Numbered from the stretch's first letter, positions 37,638 to 46,106 are shown. The stretch is 63,652 nucleotides of DNA from an uncultured Nocardioidaceae bacterium (GCA_902805845.1 CADCUI010000087.1:1-63652); one strand, 5' to 3'. Notes: generated by a model from the sequence alone, not told the origin. Translations and numbers: made by a program.

Positions 37638-38296
37638 ACCGGTTGATGCCCCTGGCGGGAGCCGTCCTGATCGGCGCCGGCCTCGTCGTCGGTGTGGCCT
37701 TGCCGATGTGGGACCGGGACACCCCAGAGACCCCTGCAAGCAGCATGGACGCCTCGACCGCGGTCGCAGCCGACTGCGGGCCGGTGCTCGAGACAACCGT
37801 CGAGTCCAGCAACCACGTCGACGACGGCCCGATCGAGTACGCCGTGGGACCACCGGCCGCCGGCGACCACAGGAGCCGCTGGGCGTACTTCTCCCGCAAC
37901 TTCTACGACACCAGTGACCGCCCCGACGTCGGCGAGCTGGTGCACAACCTCGAACACGGCTACAACATCTTGTGGTACGACGAGACGGTCGCGAACGACA
38001 CGGAGCTGCTCGCCGAGGTCCGCACGCTGGCCGAGTCCTACGACGGCGGCAGACGAGACCCCGCCACCGCCCTGATCGCTGCCCCCTGGACCGCGTCCGA
38101 CGGCCCCGGCTTCCCAGACCAGATGAACTTCGCGCTCACCCACTGGTACGCCGACCCCGACGACCGCACCGGCTCACGCTCCGATGAGCGAGGGCTCACC
38201 AGGTACTGCGCGGGGCTGTCGCCAGACGCCGTGGCGACGTGGATGGCGACCTACCCACTCGCGGACTCCCCAGAAGGGTTCCCTGGCAACATGTGA
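37634..38296 (+). CDS. DUF3105 membrane-anchored protein
   Basis: A 220-residue protein with one N-terminal membrane segment (LMPLAGAVLIGAGLVVGVALP) and an extracytoplasmic DUF3105 domain. The family pattern PPAAGDHRSRW then VGELVHNLEHGYNILWY is complete, including the two histidines of VHxLEHG that look like a metal or catalytic site. The function of the family is unknown. The gene overlaps the kinase stop (ATGA); start ATG 37634 rather than the longer frame, which is antisense to the kinase region. Confidence 0.88.
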   Translation: MNRLMPLAGAVLIGAGLVVGVALPMWDRDTPETPASSMDASTAVAADCGPVLETTVESSNHVDDGPIEYAVGPPAAGDHRSRWAYFSRNFYDTSDRPDVGELVHNLEHGYNILWYDETVANDTELLAEVRTLAESYDGGRRDPATALIAAPWTASDGPGFPDQMNFALTHWYADPDDRTGSRSDERGLTRYCAGLSPDAVATWMATYPLADSPEGFPGNM

Positions 38297-38420
38297 CGGC
38301 TACCGACCGCCTCGCAACGGTGGTGCCGCCCCCCAAGGACTCTGGTCACCATGGCCGAGACCTACCCTGACGGCACGGTATCGCTGGCGGATTCCGGGTG
38401 GCGCCAATACCCTCGGACTC

Positions 38421-38969
38421 ATGGGAGAGCGGCCCCCACCACCACTGAGAGCGTCCGACGCTCAGCGTGAGGAGGCCGTGGATCTGCTCCGTGGGGCGGT
38501 AACGGACGGGCGACTTTCGCCGGACACGTTCCTGGTGCGCCTTGATGCCGCATTGCAGGCGCGGCACCAGCACGTACTGGCCCGCTTGACGGCCGACCTC
38601 GGCCCAGCGGCGCCGAAGCCCGCGACGAGGCTCCGAGCGTTCATGACTGCCAGGAGGAACCGGGGGGCGACGATGCCGGCCAGGAAGCCCCGGCCCTCGC
38701 TGTATCTTCCACGCCCGGGTACGCCGCCGCTCCTCGTCGGACGTGGTGCCGACTGCAACGTGTTCATCGACGATGACACGGTGTCCAGGCTTCACGCCTC
38801 GGTCGCCTCGACGAACGGCCAATGGATCGTCACTGACTGCGCGTCCACCAACGGCACGTGGGTCAACGAGCGGCGAATCTGGGGCACGTGCACCGTCAAG
38901 CCAGGAGACGTTCTACGCCTCGCCAGGTGTGATCTTGTCCTGGCTGGACCTCCTCTGCAGGGGGCCTGA
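38421..38969 (+). CDS. DUF1707-FHA domain protein
   Basis: A 182-residue protein. Residues 9-60 are a DUF1707 (SHOCT-like) helix pair, RASDAQREEAVDLLRGAVTD and GRLSPDTFLVRLDAAL. A linker rich in Arg/Lys leads to an FHA domain at about 95-175 with the phosphothreonine-binding motifs VGRGADCN, SRLHASV and TNGTWVN. FHA domains read phosphothreonine, so the kinase encoded two genes upstream is its probable partner. It is cytosolic, since no membrane segment is seen. It is separated from the DUF3105 gene by 124 nt and may have its own promoter. Confidence 0.88.
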   Translation: MGERPPPPLRASDAQREEAVDLLRGAVTDGRLSPDTFLVRLDAALQARHQHVLARLTADLGPAAPKPATRLRAFMTARRNRGATMPARKPRPSLYLPRPGTPPLLVGRGADCNVFIDDDTVSRLHASVASTNGQWIVTDCASTNGTWVNERRIWGTCTVKPGDVLRLARCDLVLAGPPLQGA

Positions 38970-39035
38970 CATCGGCGGGGGACGGGAGGCTCCCCCCATC
39001 TGCATGCGGCATCCGAAACGGAACGAGATCACAGC

Positions 39036-39233
39036 ATGGAATCCCGATCAAGGCGTGATGCCGAGAACCAGCTTGCGCTCATGGAGCTTCTCCTGATCGG
39101 GCAGGAGCATCGGCACGCGGTGATGGACGCCGTCTGGGATGCCCAAGACGAGGACGAGGCCGTTGTCCGCGCGGCTGTGCCGACGACCTGCGGCCGCCTG
39201 CTCGGCAACGCGGCCAGCGGCAGGTCCGGGTGA
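39036..39233 (+). CDS. small hypothetical ORF
   Basis: A 65-residue ORF whose first half is a plausible charged helix (NQLALMELLLIGQEHRHAVM, then DAVWDAQDEDEAVVRA) and whose last 20 residues look random. The first half is faintly like the coiled segment of GyrA-type topoisomerases. There is no good ribosome binding site. It may be a true small gene, a truncated remnant or chance. It lies between the FHA gene and the TmrB-like gene. Confidence 0.35.
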   Translation: MESRSRRDAENQLALMELLLIGQEHRHAVMDAVWDAQDEDEAVVRAAVPTTCGRLLGNAASGRSG

Positions 39234-39266
39234 TATCGGCCGAACACGCCGGTAGCATCCGAGCGC

Positions 39267-39800
39267 GTGATCGTATGGCTCAACGGGACCCACGGCGCAG
39301 GTAAGACGACGACCAGTGCGCTGCTGCAGCCGTTGATCCCGAACTCTCGAGTGTTCGACGCTGAGAAGGTCGGCGAGACGCTCATGGACATCACGCCGGG
39401 GCTGCCTGAGACGGACAACTTCCAGCACTGGCCGCCGTGGCGGCCACTCGTGGTCGAGACTGCTCGTCGCGTCCTCGACTACACCGGCGGCACGTTGGTG
39501 ATGCCGATGACCGTGCTGGTCAAGGATTACTGGCAGGAGATCAGCGCCGGACTCGCCGCACATGGCATCGCGGTGCGGCACTTCGTCCTGCATGCTGACC
39601 CAGGCACCCTCCGACAGCGCATCGAGGCAGACACCGTTCTGGGTCCCCCTACCTGGCGGCTCCGCTACCTTGAGCCCTACGCAGAGGCGGCTCGCACCTG
39701 GTTGCACGACGAGGCAGAGGTCGTGGACACGACGCACCTCACGCCCATCCAAGCCGCCACGCGGATCACCGAGGCCGTGGCGCGTCGAGGTAAGCCCTGA
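39267..39800 (+). CDS. TmrB-like P-loop ATPase
   Basis: A 177-residue protein with P-loop NGTHGAGKTT at residues 6-15 and the layout of Bacillus TmrB: VFDAEKVGETL, FQHWPPWRPLVVE and LVMPMTVLVKDYWQEI. TmrB confers tunicamycin resistance by binding the drug; other members are uncharacterised kinases. So a phosphotransferase or drug-binding role is possible but resistance is not shown. The start is GTG at 39267. The gene stands alone in an accessory patch. Confidence 0.8.
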   Translation: MIVWLNGTHGAGKTTTSALLQPLIPNSRVFDAEKVGETLMDITPGLPETDNFQHWPPWRPLVVETARRVLDYTGGTLVMPMTVLVKDYWQEISAGLAAHGIAVRHFVLHADPGTLRQRIEADTVLGPPTWRLRYLEPYAEAARTWLHDEAEVVDTTHLTPIQAATRITEAVARRGKP

Positions 39801-39834
39801 CGGGCTCGCTCCTCGGCACGACGGACCGCGCTTG

Positions 39835-40362
39835 CTACTGCCCCACTCCCTTCGCCAGGTAGTAGTTCACGAGCGGAACTCCAGTGAACCCGACTGTTTC
39901 GTAGAGAGCGCGCGCGGGTGCGTGTCCGGGGTCGCCACCGGTTCCTACATTGATGAGTTGAAGCCCCTGATCGCGGAGTCGCTGAATGGCGAACTCCATC
40001 AGGGCTCGGGCGTGTCCGCGACGTTGGTGCTGCGGGTGCACAGCAATCATCTCGATCACCCCGAGCGATTCGTCCTGGTCCTGCTGGAGAACGACGAAAC
40101 CCACTGCCACATCGTCGGCCGTGGCCACGATGAACGATTCCGCGCTGTCCGCCAGGCAGATCCTTCGAACGTTGTCGGCTTGGGCTGCGCGCCAGTCCGG
40201 GCGATAGAGCCGGTCGAATATCGCGCCTCCAAGGATGTTCTCGAATGAGTTGAAGACTGGCTCCCATGCGAGGAGGGACAGGTCGACTACGACCTCCAGA
40301 TCGGCAGGCGCCAGTGGCCGAATCGAGTGCGGTGTCGCAGAGGCGGGGGACTGCTTGGGCAT
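39835..40362 (-). CDS. GNAT family N-acetyltransferase
   Basis: A 175-residue acetyltransferase. The domain begins SIRPLAPADLEVVVDLSLLA; the acetyl-CoA-binding motif A is VIEMIAVHPQHQRRGHARAL and motif B contains PARALYETVGF. The C-terminus NYYLAKGVGQ is the usual last strand. The substrate is unknown. Start taken at MPKQ (40362), which has CGGAG upstream; longer frames reach 40485. It converges on the TmrB-like gene. Confidence 0.85.
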   Translation of the reverse strand: MPKQSPASATPHSIRPLAPADLEVVVDLSLLAWEPVFNSFENILGGAIFDRLYRPDWRAAQADNVRRICLADSAESFIVATADDVAVGFVVLQQDQDESLGVIEMIAVHPQHQRRGHARALMEFAIQRLRDQGLQLINVGTGGDPGHAPARALYETVGFTGVPLVNYYLAKGVGQ

Positions 40363-40662
40363 GCGAAGGCTCCGTTCCATGACGGCGAAGTCGAGACGTG
40401 ACACGTATCGACGAAGGACCCTGAGGGCGGCGGAGCTATGTGTCCAGGTCGCTCGCCGCTCAAGAGCGGCGGGTGCGTCCAGCAACAGCGCAGCAGGTGA
40501 CGGCCATGAGGCTGACGCTAGCGCAGGACCGCACGACCCAACGACAGGTTTGCCTTTCGCGCCCTGCTCGGCAGCGCAGGGCCGCGCGCACCTGTCCGCT
40601 CATCGGCAAGACCCCGGACTGCGGTGGACGCGAACACGTGGCGGATGGTCGACCCCAAGGAC
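40363..40662. other. intergenic, no gene seen, one hairpin
   Basis: No ORF here has coding character in either strand. An 8-bp perfect stem with a 2-nt loop (CGCCGCTC-AA-GAGCGGCG, 40454-40471) lies downstream of the methyltransferase gene on the minus strand and may end its transcript. Confidence 0.4.
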
Positions 40663-41394
40663 TCAACCTGGCTTTCGCCAGACCGAGACGTGGCTCTCGC
40701 TGTCGTTCGTGAAGGGGCCGCCGCCCCAGTCGGCAACGCGGCGCTCAAGGTCCATGCCGGCGAGCTGTGCCATCAGGTCGCACTCGGCCGGCCAGATGTA
40801 ACGGAAGTTGCTCGCGCCGTAAGTCACCCTGCCATCGACATGCCGTCGATAGTGATGGGAGGTGCCCTGCTGGGTGGTCATGTCGTACGTGTCGAAGCCG
40901 ACGTGGCGTTGTCCGACATGGAAGGGCACGGCGGCCTGACCGGGCGGGAAGCGCCGGATACCGGGAATCCACAGCTCGATGACGAATCGCCCGCCGGCCA
41001 CGAGATGGCGTGCCGCGTTGCGGAAGCAGGCGACTTGCTCGGCCTGTGTCCGCAGGTTCCCGATGGTGTTCCAGACGACATATACGAGGGAGAACTGCCC
41101 CGGCATCGTGCTCGTCGCCATGTCCCCGATCACCACGGGGATGTTCGAGCGCTTCTGGTGGAGCTGATCGACCATCGGCTGCGAAAGCTCGATGCCGCAC
41201 ACCGACACGCCACGCTCAACGAGAGGGATGGCCACGCGCCCGGTGCCGATGGCGAACTCCAGCGCGCGGCCCTCGCCGGCCACATCCGCCAGGAAGGACA
41301 CCGCAGGAACCAGCACTTCCGGCGCGAACATGAAGGCCGAGCTCTCGTCGTAGTGCTTCGCCGTCTCTGCATCCCACAGGTCGCTGCTCGTCAT
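40663..41394 (-). CDS. class I SAM-dependent methyltransferase
   Basis: A 243-residue methyltransferase. The SAM-binding motif is ALEFAIGTGRVAIPLVERG, followed by GIELSQPMVDQL, motif II YVVWNTIGNL and a strand GGRFVIELWIPG. Substrate unknown. The start MTSSDLWDAETAKHYDE (41394) matches the usual first helix of this group; GAGG lies 9 nt upstream. Frames extending to 41499 have no support. Confidence 0.85.
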   Translation of the reverse strand: MTSSDLWDAETAKHYDESSAFMFAPEVLVPAVSFLADVAGEGRALEFAIGTGRVAIPLVERGVSVCGIELSQPMVDQLHQKRSNIPVVIGDMATSTMPGQFSLVYVVWNTIGNLRTQAEQVACFRNAARHLVAGGRFVIELWIPGIRRFPPGQAAVPFHVGQRHVGFDTYDMTTQQGTSHHYRRHVDGRVTYGASNFRYIWPAECDLMAQLAGMDLERRVADWGGGPFTNDSESHVSVWRKPG

Positions 41395-41700
41395 GGAGGG
41401 AGCCTCGCCCATGCTGACCCGCGCCGGACACTCATTATCTTGTCGCCGCGCCACTCCCGGCAGCAGCGAGGGACCCGGCACGGGGCCTGGCGGTCGCACC
41501 GGTTTGCGGCCTCGCCCCTTCTTCCCAGTGACCTGGGTGGTCTGGTATCTGCGCGACGAACACCCCTACCGACGACAGACTCGGTAGGTGCGGGCCGGCC
41601 CAGCAGCGGCAGGTCCGGGCGAGCGCAGCCGCTCAGCGGCGGTGAGCCAACGACCACCGGCAGGATCGTCCGGCAGCATCCTGCAGGGCCCTTCGGCGCG
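41395..41700. other. intergenic, no gene seen, one hairpin
   Basis: About 300 nt without a convincing gene. CCTACCGA (41565-41572) pairs with TCGGTAGG (41581-41588) over an 8-nt loop; on the minus strand this lies 113 nt after the next small membrane gene and could be a terminator. Confidence 0.45.
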
Positions 41701-41955
41701 CTATCCTCGGCGCTCCGCTGACGTGCGGCCGACTCGTAGCCACTTCGGTCCCCATCCGAGGAGCACGAACACAAGGATCGCAGCTGGGAGGGATACAGCC
41801 ACTCCGAACGTGTCACAGGTCTCGCTGTTGCCGAGCGTGCGGAGACCAACCGCACTCGTGCACTCTCCCGGGCCGTCGGACGAGCCAGCGGCCAGCACCG
41901 GGAACGTCAGAAGCAGTACGGCCACGGCGGCGATCGAGGCGACAACCCAGCGCAT
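41701..41955 (-). CDS. small two-span membrane protein
   Basis: An 84-residue protein with an N-terminal hydrophobic segment (WVVASIAAVAVLLLTFPVLAA), an external loop with two cysteines (ECTSAV and ETCDTF) that could form a disulfide, and a second span (VAVSLPAAILVFVLLGWG), ending in a basic tail. I do not recognise the family, though small actinobacterial membrane proteins with this layout are common. Start ATG 41955; a longer frame begins at 41985. Confidence 0.6.
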   Translation of the reverse strand: MRWVVASIAAVAVLLLTFPVLAAGSSDGPGECTSAVGLRTLGNSETCDTFGVAVSLPAAILVFVLLGWGPKWLRVGRTSAERRG

Positions 41956-42069
41956 GCCTTCACCATGGCACAGCCTGACAGCCAAGTTCTCGACGTACGC
42001 CCGTGCCGCTTCCCGCGCGGTCCGCCGCGGCGCGCACTATGGCCGGCGCGACGACACAAAGTGGATCCG

Positions 42070-42702
42070 TCACCGACTCGTGCCCAGCCGCGGTCTGAGC
42101 TGAGCGGCGACCTGGCGAGGCTCGTCGACCCAGATTCCCACCCGGTCGACCGTCACCTGACCCTTGGAGGTGGACACGGTCGTCGGAGCTGCCAGGACCA
42201 GTTCGAGGTTGGTGCGGCTGCCGACCCCCACCAGCGCGAGCGCGTCATCGACGTGAAGTGACCGGATGACACCAGGCAGCTCGTGCTCGGCCGGGCGAGT
42301 CGAGTCCACGGCCTCGAGCGGCACGGTGAGCCAGGTCAGCGCCCCGCTGCGGGCTCGCAGCTCGGTCTCCGTGAGCAGATGAGGCAGCACCCGGTAGGAC
42401 GCCAGCATGCCCAGCATCCAGGCCACGCCCCAGATCCCCAGTACCAGGAGCGGCACCCGGAGCGAGGCGGCCCACGGCTGGTCGAGATGTCGCAGGACGA
42501 CCTCGACGACGACGACCTCCACCGTGGACCCGAAGATCCACAGCCACAGCATCGGGGCTACGAGCTTGGAGTAGCCGATTGGCATGGCACCACGAGGCAC
42601 ATCGGGCCGGCGGGCAACCCACCGGCCCAACGAGCGGTAGAGGGCCAGCTCGAAGAGCAGTGCGTGTCTGAGGAGACCGGCGAGTCGTCGTAGCCGAGTC
42701 AC
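42070..42702 (-). CDS. membrane protein coupled to MarR regulator
   Basis: A 210-residue protein with two to three membrane spans (LWLWIFGSTVEVVVVEVVL, LLVLGIWGVAWMLGMLASY) and a cytosolic C-terminal half with beta strands (TNLELVLAAPTTV, KGQVTVDRVGIWVDEP). I recognise no named family. Its GTG start overlaps the TGA of the MarR gene (GTGA), so it is the partner and probable target of that regulator. Upstream frame extension is a shadow of the MarR gene. Confidence 0.75.
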   Translation of the reverse strand: MTRLRRLAGLLRHALLFELALYRSLGRWVARRPDVPRGAMPIGYSKLVAPMLWLWIFGSTVEVVVVEVVLRHLDQPWAASLRVPLLVLGIWGVAWMLGMLASYRVLPHLLTETELRARSGALTWLTVPLEAVDSTRPAEHELPGVIRSLHVDDALALVGVGSRTNLELVLAAPTTVSTSKGQVTVDRVGIWVDEPRQVAAQLRPRLGTSR

Positions 42703-43157
42703 GATCTCTCCTCCATCAGACGTGAGAAGGTAGCGATCGTCTCGTCGAGAGTGGCCGCGAAGACGGTGAGCTGTTCGGCCGGCAGGTGGCCGAAGAGCTC
42801 CCGTGCAAGATGTTCGTGGCTGTCCTTGAGCTCTCTGATGGCCGCCTCGCCCCGAGCTGTCGGCGTCACCCAGGTGGCACGGCGATCGGTCGGGTGCGGC
42901 TCGCGCGTCACGTGTCCGGAGGCCACGAGTCCGTCGACGAGTCCGGTGACGTTGCGAGCAGACACGCCCAGGGCGGAGGCCAGCGACTGCTGGGTGCTGG
43001 GCCCAGCCGCACCCAGGACCCACAGCAGGTGCGTGCGGGACGTGGTCAGTCCTGACTCACGCTCGAAGCGCGTCAAGTCGGTCCCCACCAACGTGGCGAG
43101 ATGGAGCATCTTGTCGAGTGCTTCGGTGAGACGGACCATATCGTGAATATACATCAC
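42699..43157 (-). CDS. MarR family transcriptional regulator
   Basis: A 152-residue winged-helix regulator: HLLWVLGAAGPSTQQSLASA, then the recognition helix VSARNVTGLVDGLVASG and the wing HVTREPHPTDRRATW. There is no ribosome binding site near the possible starts (GTG 43157, ATG 43154, ATG 43139), so it may be leaderless. The AT-richer stretch at 43138-43170 (GTGAATATACATCAC) contains a short inverted repeat that may be its own operator. It heads a two-gene unit with a membrane protein. Confidence 0.9.
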   Translation of the reverse strand: MMYIHDMVRLTEALDKMLHLATLVGTDLTRFERESGLTTSRTHLLWVLGAAGPSTQQSLASALGVSARNVTGLVDGLVASGHVTREPHPTDRRATWVTPTARGEAAIRELKDSHEHLARELFGHLPAEQLTVFAATLDETIATFSRLMEERS

Positions 43158-43219
43158 AATGCATGCTGTTCAGTAGTTGTCGGCATGATGGTGGGTCCCC
43201 CTGCCACACTCAAGCGGGC

Positions 43220-43795
43220 CTACGCCGGCAACCGCAGCGCCTTGACCGCTCGCCCGAGAAGGGTGCCGAAAGGCCGTGCCCGGAGTGACGGGAGCCCGAG
43301 TCCCTCGCACTGCTGGGCCAGTCGCCGGCTCCGCATCGCAGAGACTCTGGCCCGTCCCTCCTGCTCGGACCCGTCGCGCGCCAGGTAGTTCGCTCGCAGC
43401 TCGTCCTCAGAAGCCAAGAGGAACAGCGACGTGACCCCGAGCGACCTTGCATCTGCTGCCGCCTCGGGAGAGATGAAGTCGCCTTCGAAGACGGTCGATG
43501 TCCGGCTTTCGACGCGGTTGCCGATCACGCCTCGAACCGCTGGGGCGAAGAAGGATGCGAGGTGCTCGATCGCATCAGCAATCTCCTCCACCGAATCCGT
43601 ACGGAGATAGGTCCTGGAGGGCAGGTAGTACTCCGGCAACCGTTCGGCGGGCACCAGGGCCTCGATCGCCGTCTGGATGTCGTCGATCTGCGCCACCGTG
43701 CTGGCCGTCCGGACAGCCAAGGCCTGTGCCAGGCGGCTCTTGCCCGCTCCCGACGGCCCGCCGACCACGATCAAGGAGAAAGGCTGCGGACTCAC
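43220..43795 (-). CDS. P-loop kinase-like ATPase
   Basis: A 191-residue AAA/uridine-kinase-like protein. The P-loop is GGPSGAGKSRLAQAL at about 10-24; a DD motif follows in VAQIDDIQTAIEALVP, then an RTYLRTDSVEEIADAIEH helix and a lid-like RVSAMRSRRLAQQ segment. Similar proteins phosphorylate small molecules; the substrate is unknown. The GTG at 43795 is taken as start because the homologous part begins there; the frame is open far upstream only because it runs through the neighbouring broken gene. Confidence 0.78.
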   Translation of the reverse strand: MSPQPFSLIVVGGPSGAGKSRLAQALAVRTASTVAQIDDIQTAIEALVPAERLPEYYLPSRTYLRTDSVEEIADAIEHLASFFAPAVRGVIGNRVESRTSTVFEGDFISPEAAADARSLGVTSLFLLASEDELRANYLARDGSEQEGRARVSAMRSRRLAQQCEGLGLPSLRARPFGTLLGRAVKALRLPA

Positions 43796-44250
43796 GCAGC
43801 AACCATCCTCCGGTGCATGCCGAGGCGCATCAGGTTTCTGTGGCCTGGGTTCCTGGCGCCGTTCGCTTCCCAACTTCTCGACTTTCTGCTCGCGCCTTCT
43901 GGCGCCGACGGAGTGGGCGACGAAGACGGCGAAGGACTGCTTGTCGTACCGGACGCCGAGGACCGTTGCAGCGGGGTACCCGGCGAACGTCCACGATGCG
44001 ACGTGTCGCGGCGACGTGGGAAAGATCGAGCCCGCGGGCTCCGGGCCAACGTCATCGCAGTCACCCTCCTCCGCGAGGGCATGCTTGGTGGCCTCGCGCT
44101 CGGTGTACCCGCACGAGGTGTACACGACGCCGTCCTGGCGCACCTGGGCCGAGCAGTCACCAGACGCCGCCTGACCTGGATCCGTCGAGCACCCCCGACC
44201 GGGGCGCCGGCTACTGCCACGACGCACGCACGCGCAACGCGGACCGACAT
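43796..44250 (-). pseudogene. frameshifted lipoprotein (DUF6281-like)
   Basis: Starting at ATG 44250 one frame encodes a lipoprotein signal (MSVRVARACVVAVAGAPVGG), and the adjacent frame continues from Cys-Ser-Thr-Asp with a convincing domain: DCSAQVRQDGVVYTSCGY, GDCDDVG, ASWTFAGYPAATVLGVRYD, which follows the DUF6281 pattern. One extra G in the five-G tract (44192-44196, minus strand) would join them and create the lipobox VGGC. So this is a lipoprotein broken by one base or a sequence error. The C-terminal part after about 43908 lacks family character and runs on into the P-loop kinase frame without a stop. Confidence 0.6.
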
Positions 44251-44365
44251 GAGATGTGTCACCGCGATCAGACGCTGCGTGATCACCAACGGTTCCCTCA
44301 GTTGTCCGAGGACACGGGGGAACGGCGGCGTGACCCGCGCATGTCGGCGCCCCTAGGCTCCGACC

Positions 44366-44743
44366 ATGGAGCAGGCGGTTCCGATCCTCCCCAGCCGCGA
44401 CCTGCGTGAGACTCTGGCCTTCTACGAGGCACTCGGGTTCGAGAACCGGGGAGCACCCCCCGAAGAATGGGACTACCTGATTCTCGGCCGCGGTGACGTA
44501 TGGCTCCACTTCGCCTTGCAAGCCGACGTGGATCCCCACACCACAGCGAACGGTTGTTATGTGTACGTCGACGACAGCGACGCGCTGTATGCAGACTGGG
44601 CGCCGGCGATCGTGCCCGACCGGTCATCCGGCAGCCGCATCGTCGCGCCGGTGACCACCGACTACGGGATGCGGGAATTCGCCGTCGTGGACCGCAGCGG
44701 AAACCTGGTGCGTGTCGGCACGCGGATCGCTCAGGCGCCTTGA
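44366..44743 (+). CDS. bleomycin-resistance-like VOC protein
   Basis: A 125-residue protein of the glyoxalase/bleomycin-binding superfamily. The Ble-type pattern is clear: AVPILPSRDLRETLAFYEAL then GFENRGAPPEEWDYLIL and a final FAVVDRSGNLVRVG strand. Relatives bind bleomycin-type drugs as dimers without enzymatic activity, but many are uncharacterised. No resistance cassette or mobile element surrounds it. Confidence 0.85.
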   Translation: MEQAVPILPSRDLRETLAFYEALGFENRGAPPEEWDYLILGRGDVWLHFALQADVDPHTTANGCYVYVDDSDALYADWAPAIVPDRSSGSRIVAPVTTDYGMREFAVVDRSGNLVRVGTRIAQAP

Positions 44744-44765
44744 GGATCTGCCGCTCCCGTCTCGG

Positions 44766-45299
44766 TCATGCCTCAGGCCGGGTGTGTGACAGGCGTGCGC
44801 CCTCTTCTGGGAGGAGAGAGCGGTCGCCGGCTTTCGACGTGCTGATGATGCTCATGGTGCCGTCCGTCTCGAGCACCACCCCTGCGACCAACGCCAGGTC
44901 ACCGGTGCCCGTGCTGCGAACCGCCTGGTGCAGCTCGTCGAGGCTCACGCGGTGCCGGCGCATCACCTCGGGTCTCGGCTCGCCGTCCAGGAGCAGCACA
45001 GTGGGACCGGCAGTGACCAGGGTCCGCAGCCGTGGCAGCCGGGCCGTCACCGCCGCGACGAGGAACTGGAGGACGACGAGCAGCCCGAGCGCAACCAGCC
45101 CGTCAACCAGACTGGTCCGACTGTCCAGCAGGATCGTGGCCAGCGTCGACCCGAGCGCGATGGTGACGACGAAGTCGAACGCGTTGAGCTTTGCCAGGGT
45201 GCGCTTCCCGCTCAACCGCAGGAGGAGCACCAGCAGGCCGTAGGCGGACCCACCGACGAGCACGATGCGAAGGACGTCGTTCCAGGAGTCGAACCACAT
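44766..45299 (-). CDS. DUF421 (YetF-like) membrane protein
   Basis: A 177-residue protein with three N-terminal membrane spans (LRIVLVGGSAYGLLVLLLRL, FDFVVTIALGSTLATILLD, LVALGLLVVLQFLVAA) and a cytosolic C-terminal domain of about 90 residues (VTAGPTVLLLDGEPRPEVM, RRHRVSLDELHQAVR). The motif SGKRTLAKLNAFDFVVTIALG is the DUF421 signature. Function unknown; Bacillus relatives are spore or stress membrane proteins. The ATG at 45299 is the natural start; the frame beyond it is a shadow. Confidence 0.88.
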   Translation of the reverse strand: MWFDSWNDVLRIVLVGGSAYGLLVLLLRLSGKRTLAKLNAFDFVVTIALGSTLATILLDSRTSLVDGLVALGLLVVLQFLVAAVTARLPRLRTLVTAGPTVLLLDGEPRPEVMRRHRVSLDELHQAVRSTGTGDLALVAGVVLETDGTMSIISTSKAGDRSLLPEEGARLSHTRPEA

Positions 45300-45387
45300 G
45301 TCTTCCCGGTACCCATCGATCCTCCCGCCATGGGGACGACAGATCCCCGCCTGGTCATGCCGAGGCACGCACGCCCGGGCGGTCGCG

Positions 45388-46059
45388 TCACTCGGTCCTG
45401 GCCCACACGACTGCTTGGTCGTCCCGCTCCGAACCTTGTGCTCGTCGTACCAAGCGGCACTCCTCGCGGAGACCGACGTTGCGCAGCTCGAGGGCGACGT
45501 CGTCAGCGGTGTACCGGTGCCGTTGGAGCTGGATGTCATGGCCGAATCGGCGGTACGCCGGAGCGACGTCCTGCGTGCCTTCGCCCGACTGGAAGGCAAC
45601 GAGCACGTGCCCCGCTGCGCGAAGGACTCGAGCGACCTCGGTGAAGACGAGCCGCAGACCAGCGGGAGGGGTGTGGATCGTCGAGTACCACAGCAGCACG
45701 CCCCCGAACTCGCCGGCGGGATACGGGAGGTCGGCCAGGGAGCCGACCTCGAACGTCAGATCAGGGTGGTGGCGCCGGGCCTCGGCAACCATTCCGGGAG
45801 ACAGGTCCACTCCCTGGACAAGACAGCCACGGTCGGCGAGGTACCGGCTCATCCGTCCCGCGCCGCACCCGGCGTCGAGGACCCTGGCGTCGCCACCTGC
45901 GGCCACGACCTCTGCGAAGGCGTCGACCATGGCGAGGTCGAGCGGGGCTTCGGCACGGGTGTCGGGCAGGTAGGTGGCGTAGTCCGTCGCCACCACGTCG
46001 TAGGCGCGCCGAACAGACCGAACGTCGAACGGGTCCGAAGGGGCCGACACACGCGGCAT
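45388..46059 (-). CDS. class I SAM-dependent methyltransferase
   Basis: A 223-residue methyltransferase. It begins with the helix SVRRAYDVVATDYATYL, then motif I VLDAGCGAGRMSRYLADRG, VDLSPGMVAEARRHHPDL, the acidic loop LADLPYPAGEFGGVLLWYS and motif III LVFTEVARVLRAAGHVL. This is the UbiE/Methyltransf_11 class; the substrate is unknown. ATG at 46059 is preferred to the longer frame. It is divergent from the NUDIX gene by 47 nt. Confidence 0.88.
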   Translation of the reverse strand: MPRVSAPSDPFDVRSVRRAYDVVATDYATYLPDTRAEAPLDLAMVDAFAEVVAAGGDARVLDAGCGAGRMSRYLADRGCLVQGVDLSPGMVAEARRHHPDLTFEVGSLADLPYPAGEFGGVLLWYSTIHTPPAGLRLVFTEVARVLRAAGHVLVAFQSGEGTQDVAPAYRRFGHDIQLQRHRYTADDVALELRNVGLREECRLVRRAQGSERDDQAVVWARTE

Positions 46060-46106
46060 GATCGCACGGCAGTCCCCGTCGAAGGTGCGGTCACTACGAT
46101 GACGCG

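Noticed and set aside
34777-38296. Lanthipeptide (class III) gene cluster
   Set aside because: The kinase domain is not fused to a lyase or LanC-like cyclase and no such gene is near; the peptide has few Ser/Thr/Cys in a core-like pattern.
39267-39800. Tunicamycin resistance gene as a firm call
   Set aside because: The resemblance to TmrB is family-level; resistance cannot be read from sequence.
43796-44539. P-loop kinase with a 248-residue N-terminal domain
   Set aside because: The open frame upstream is the broken lipoprotein gene plus random sequence; the kinase fold begins right at GTG 43795.
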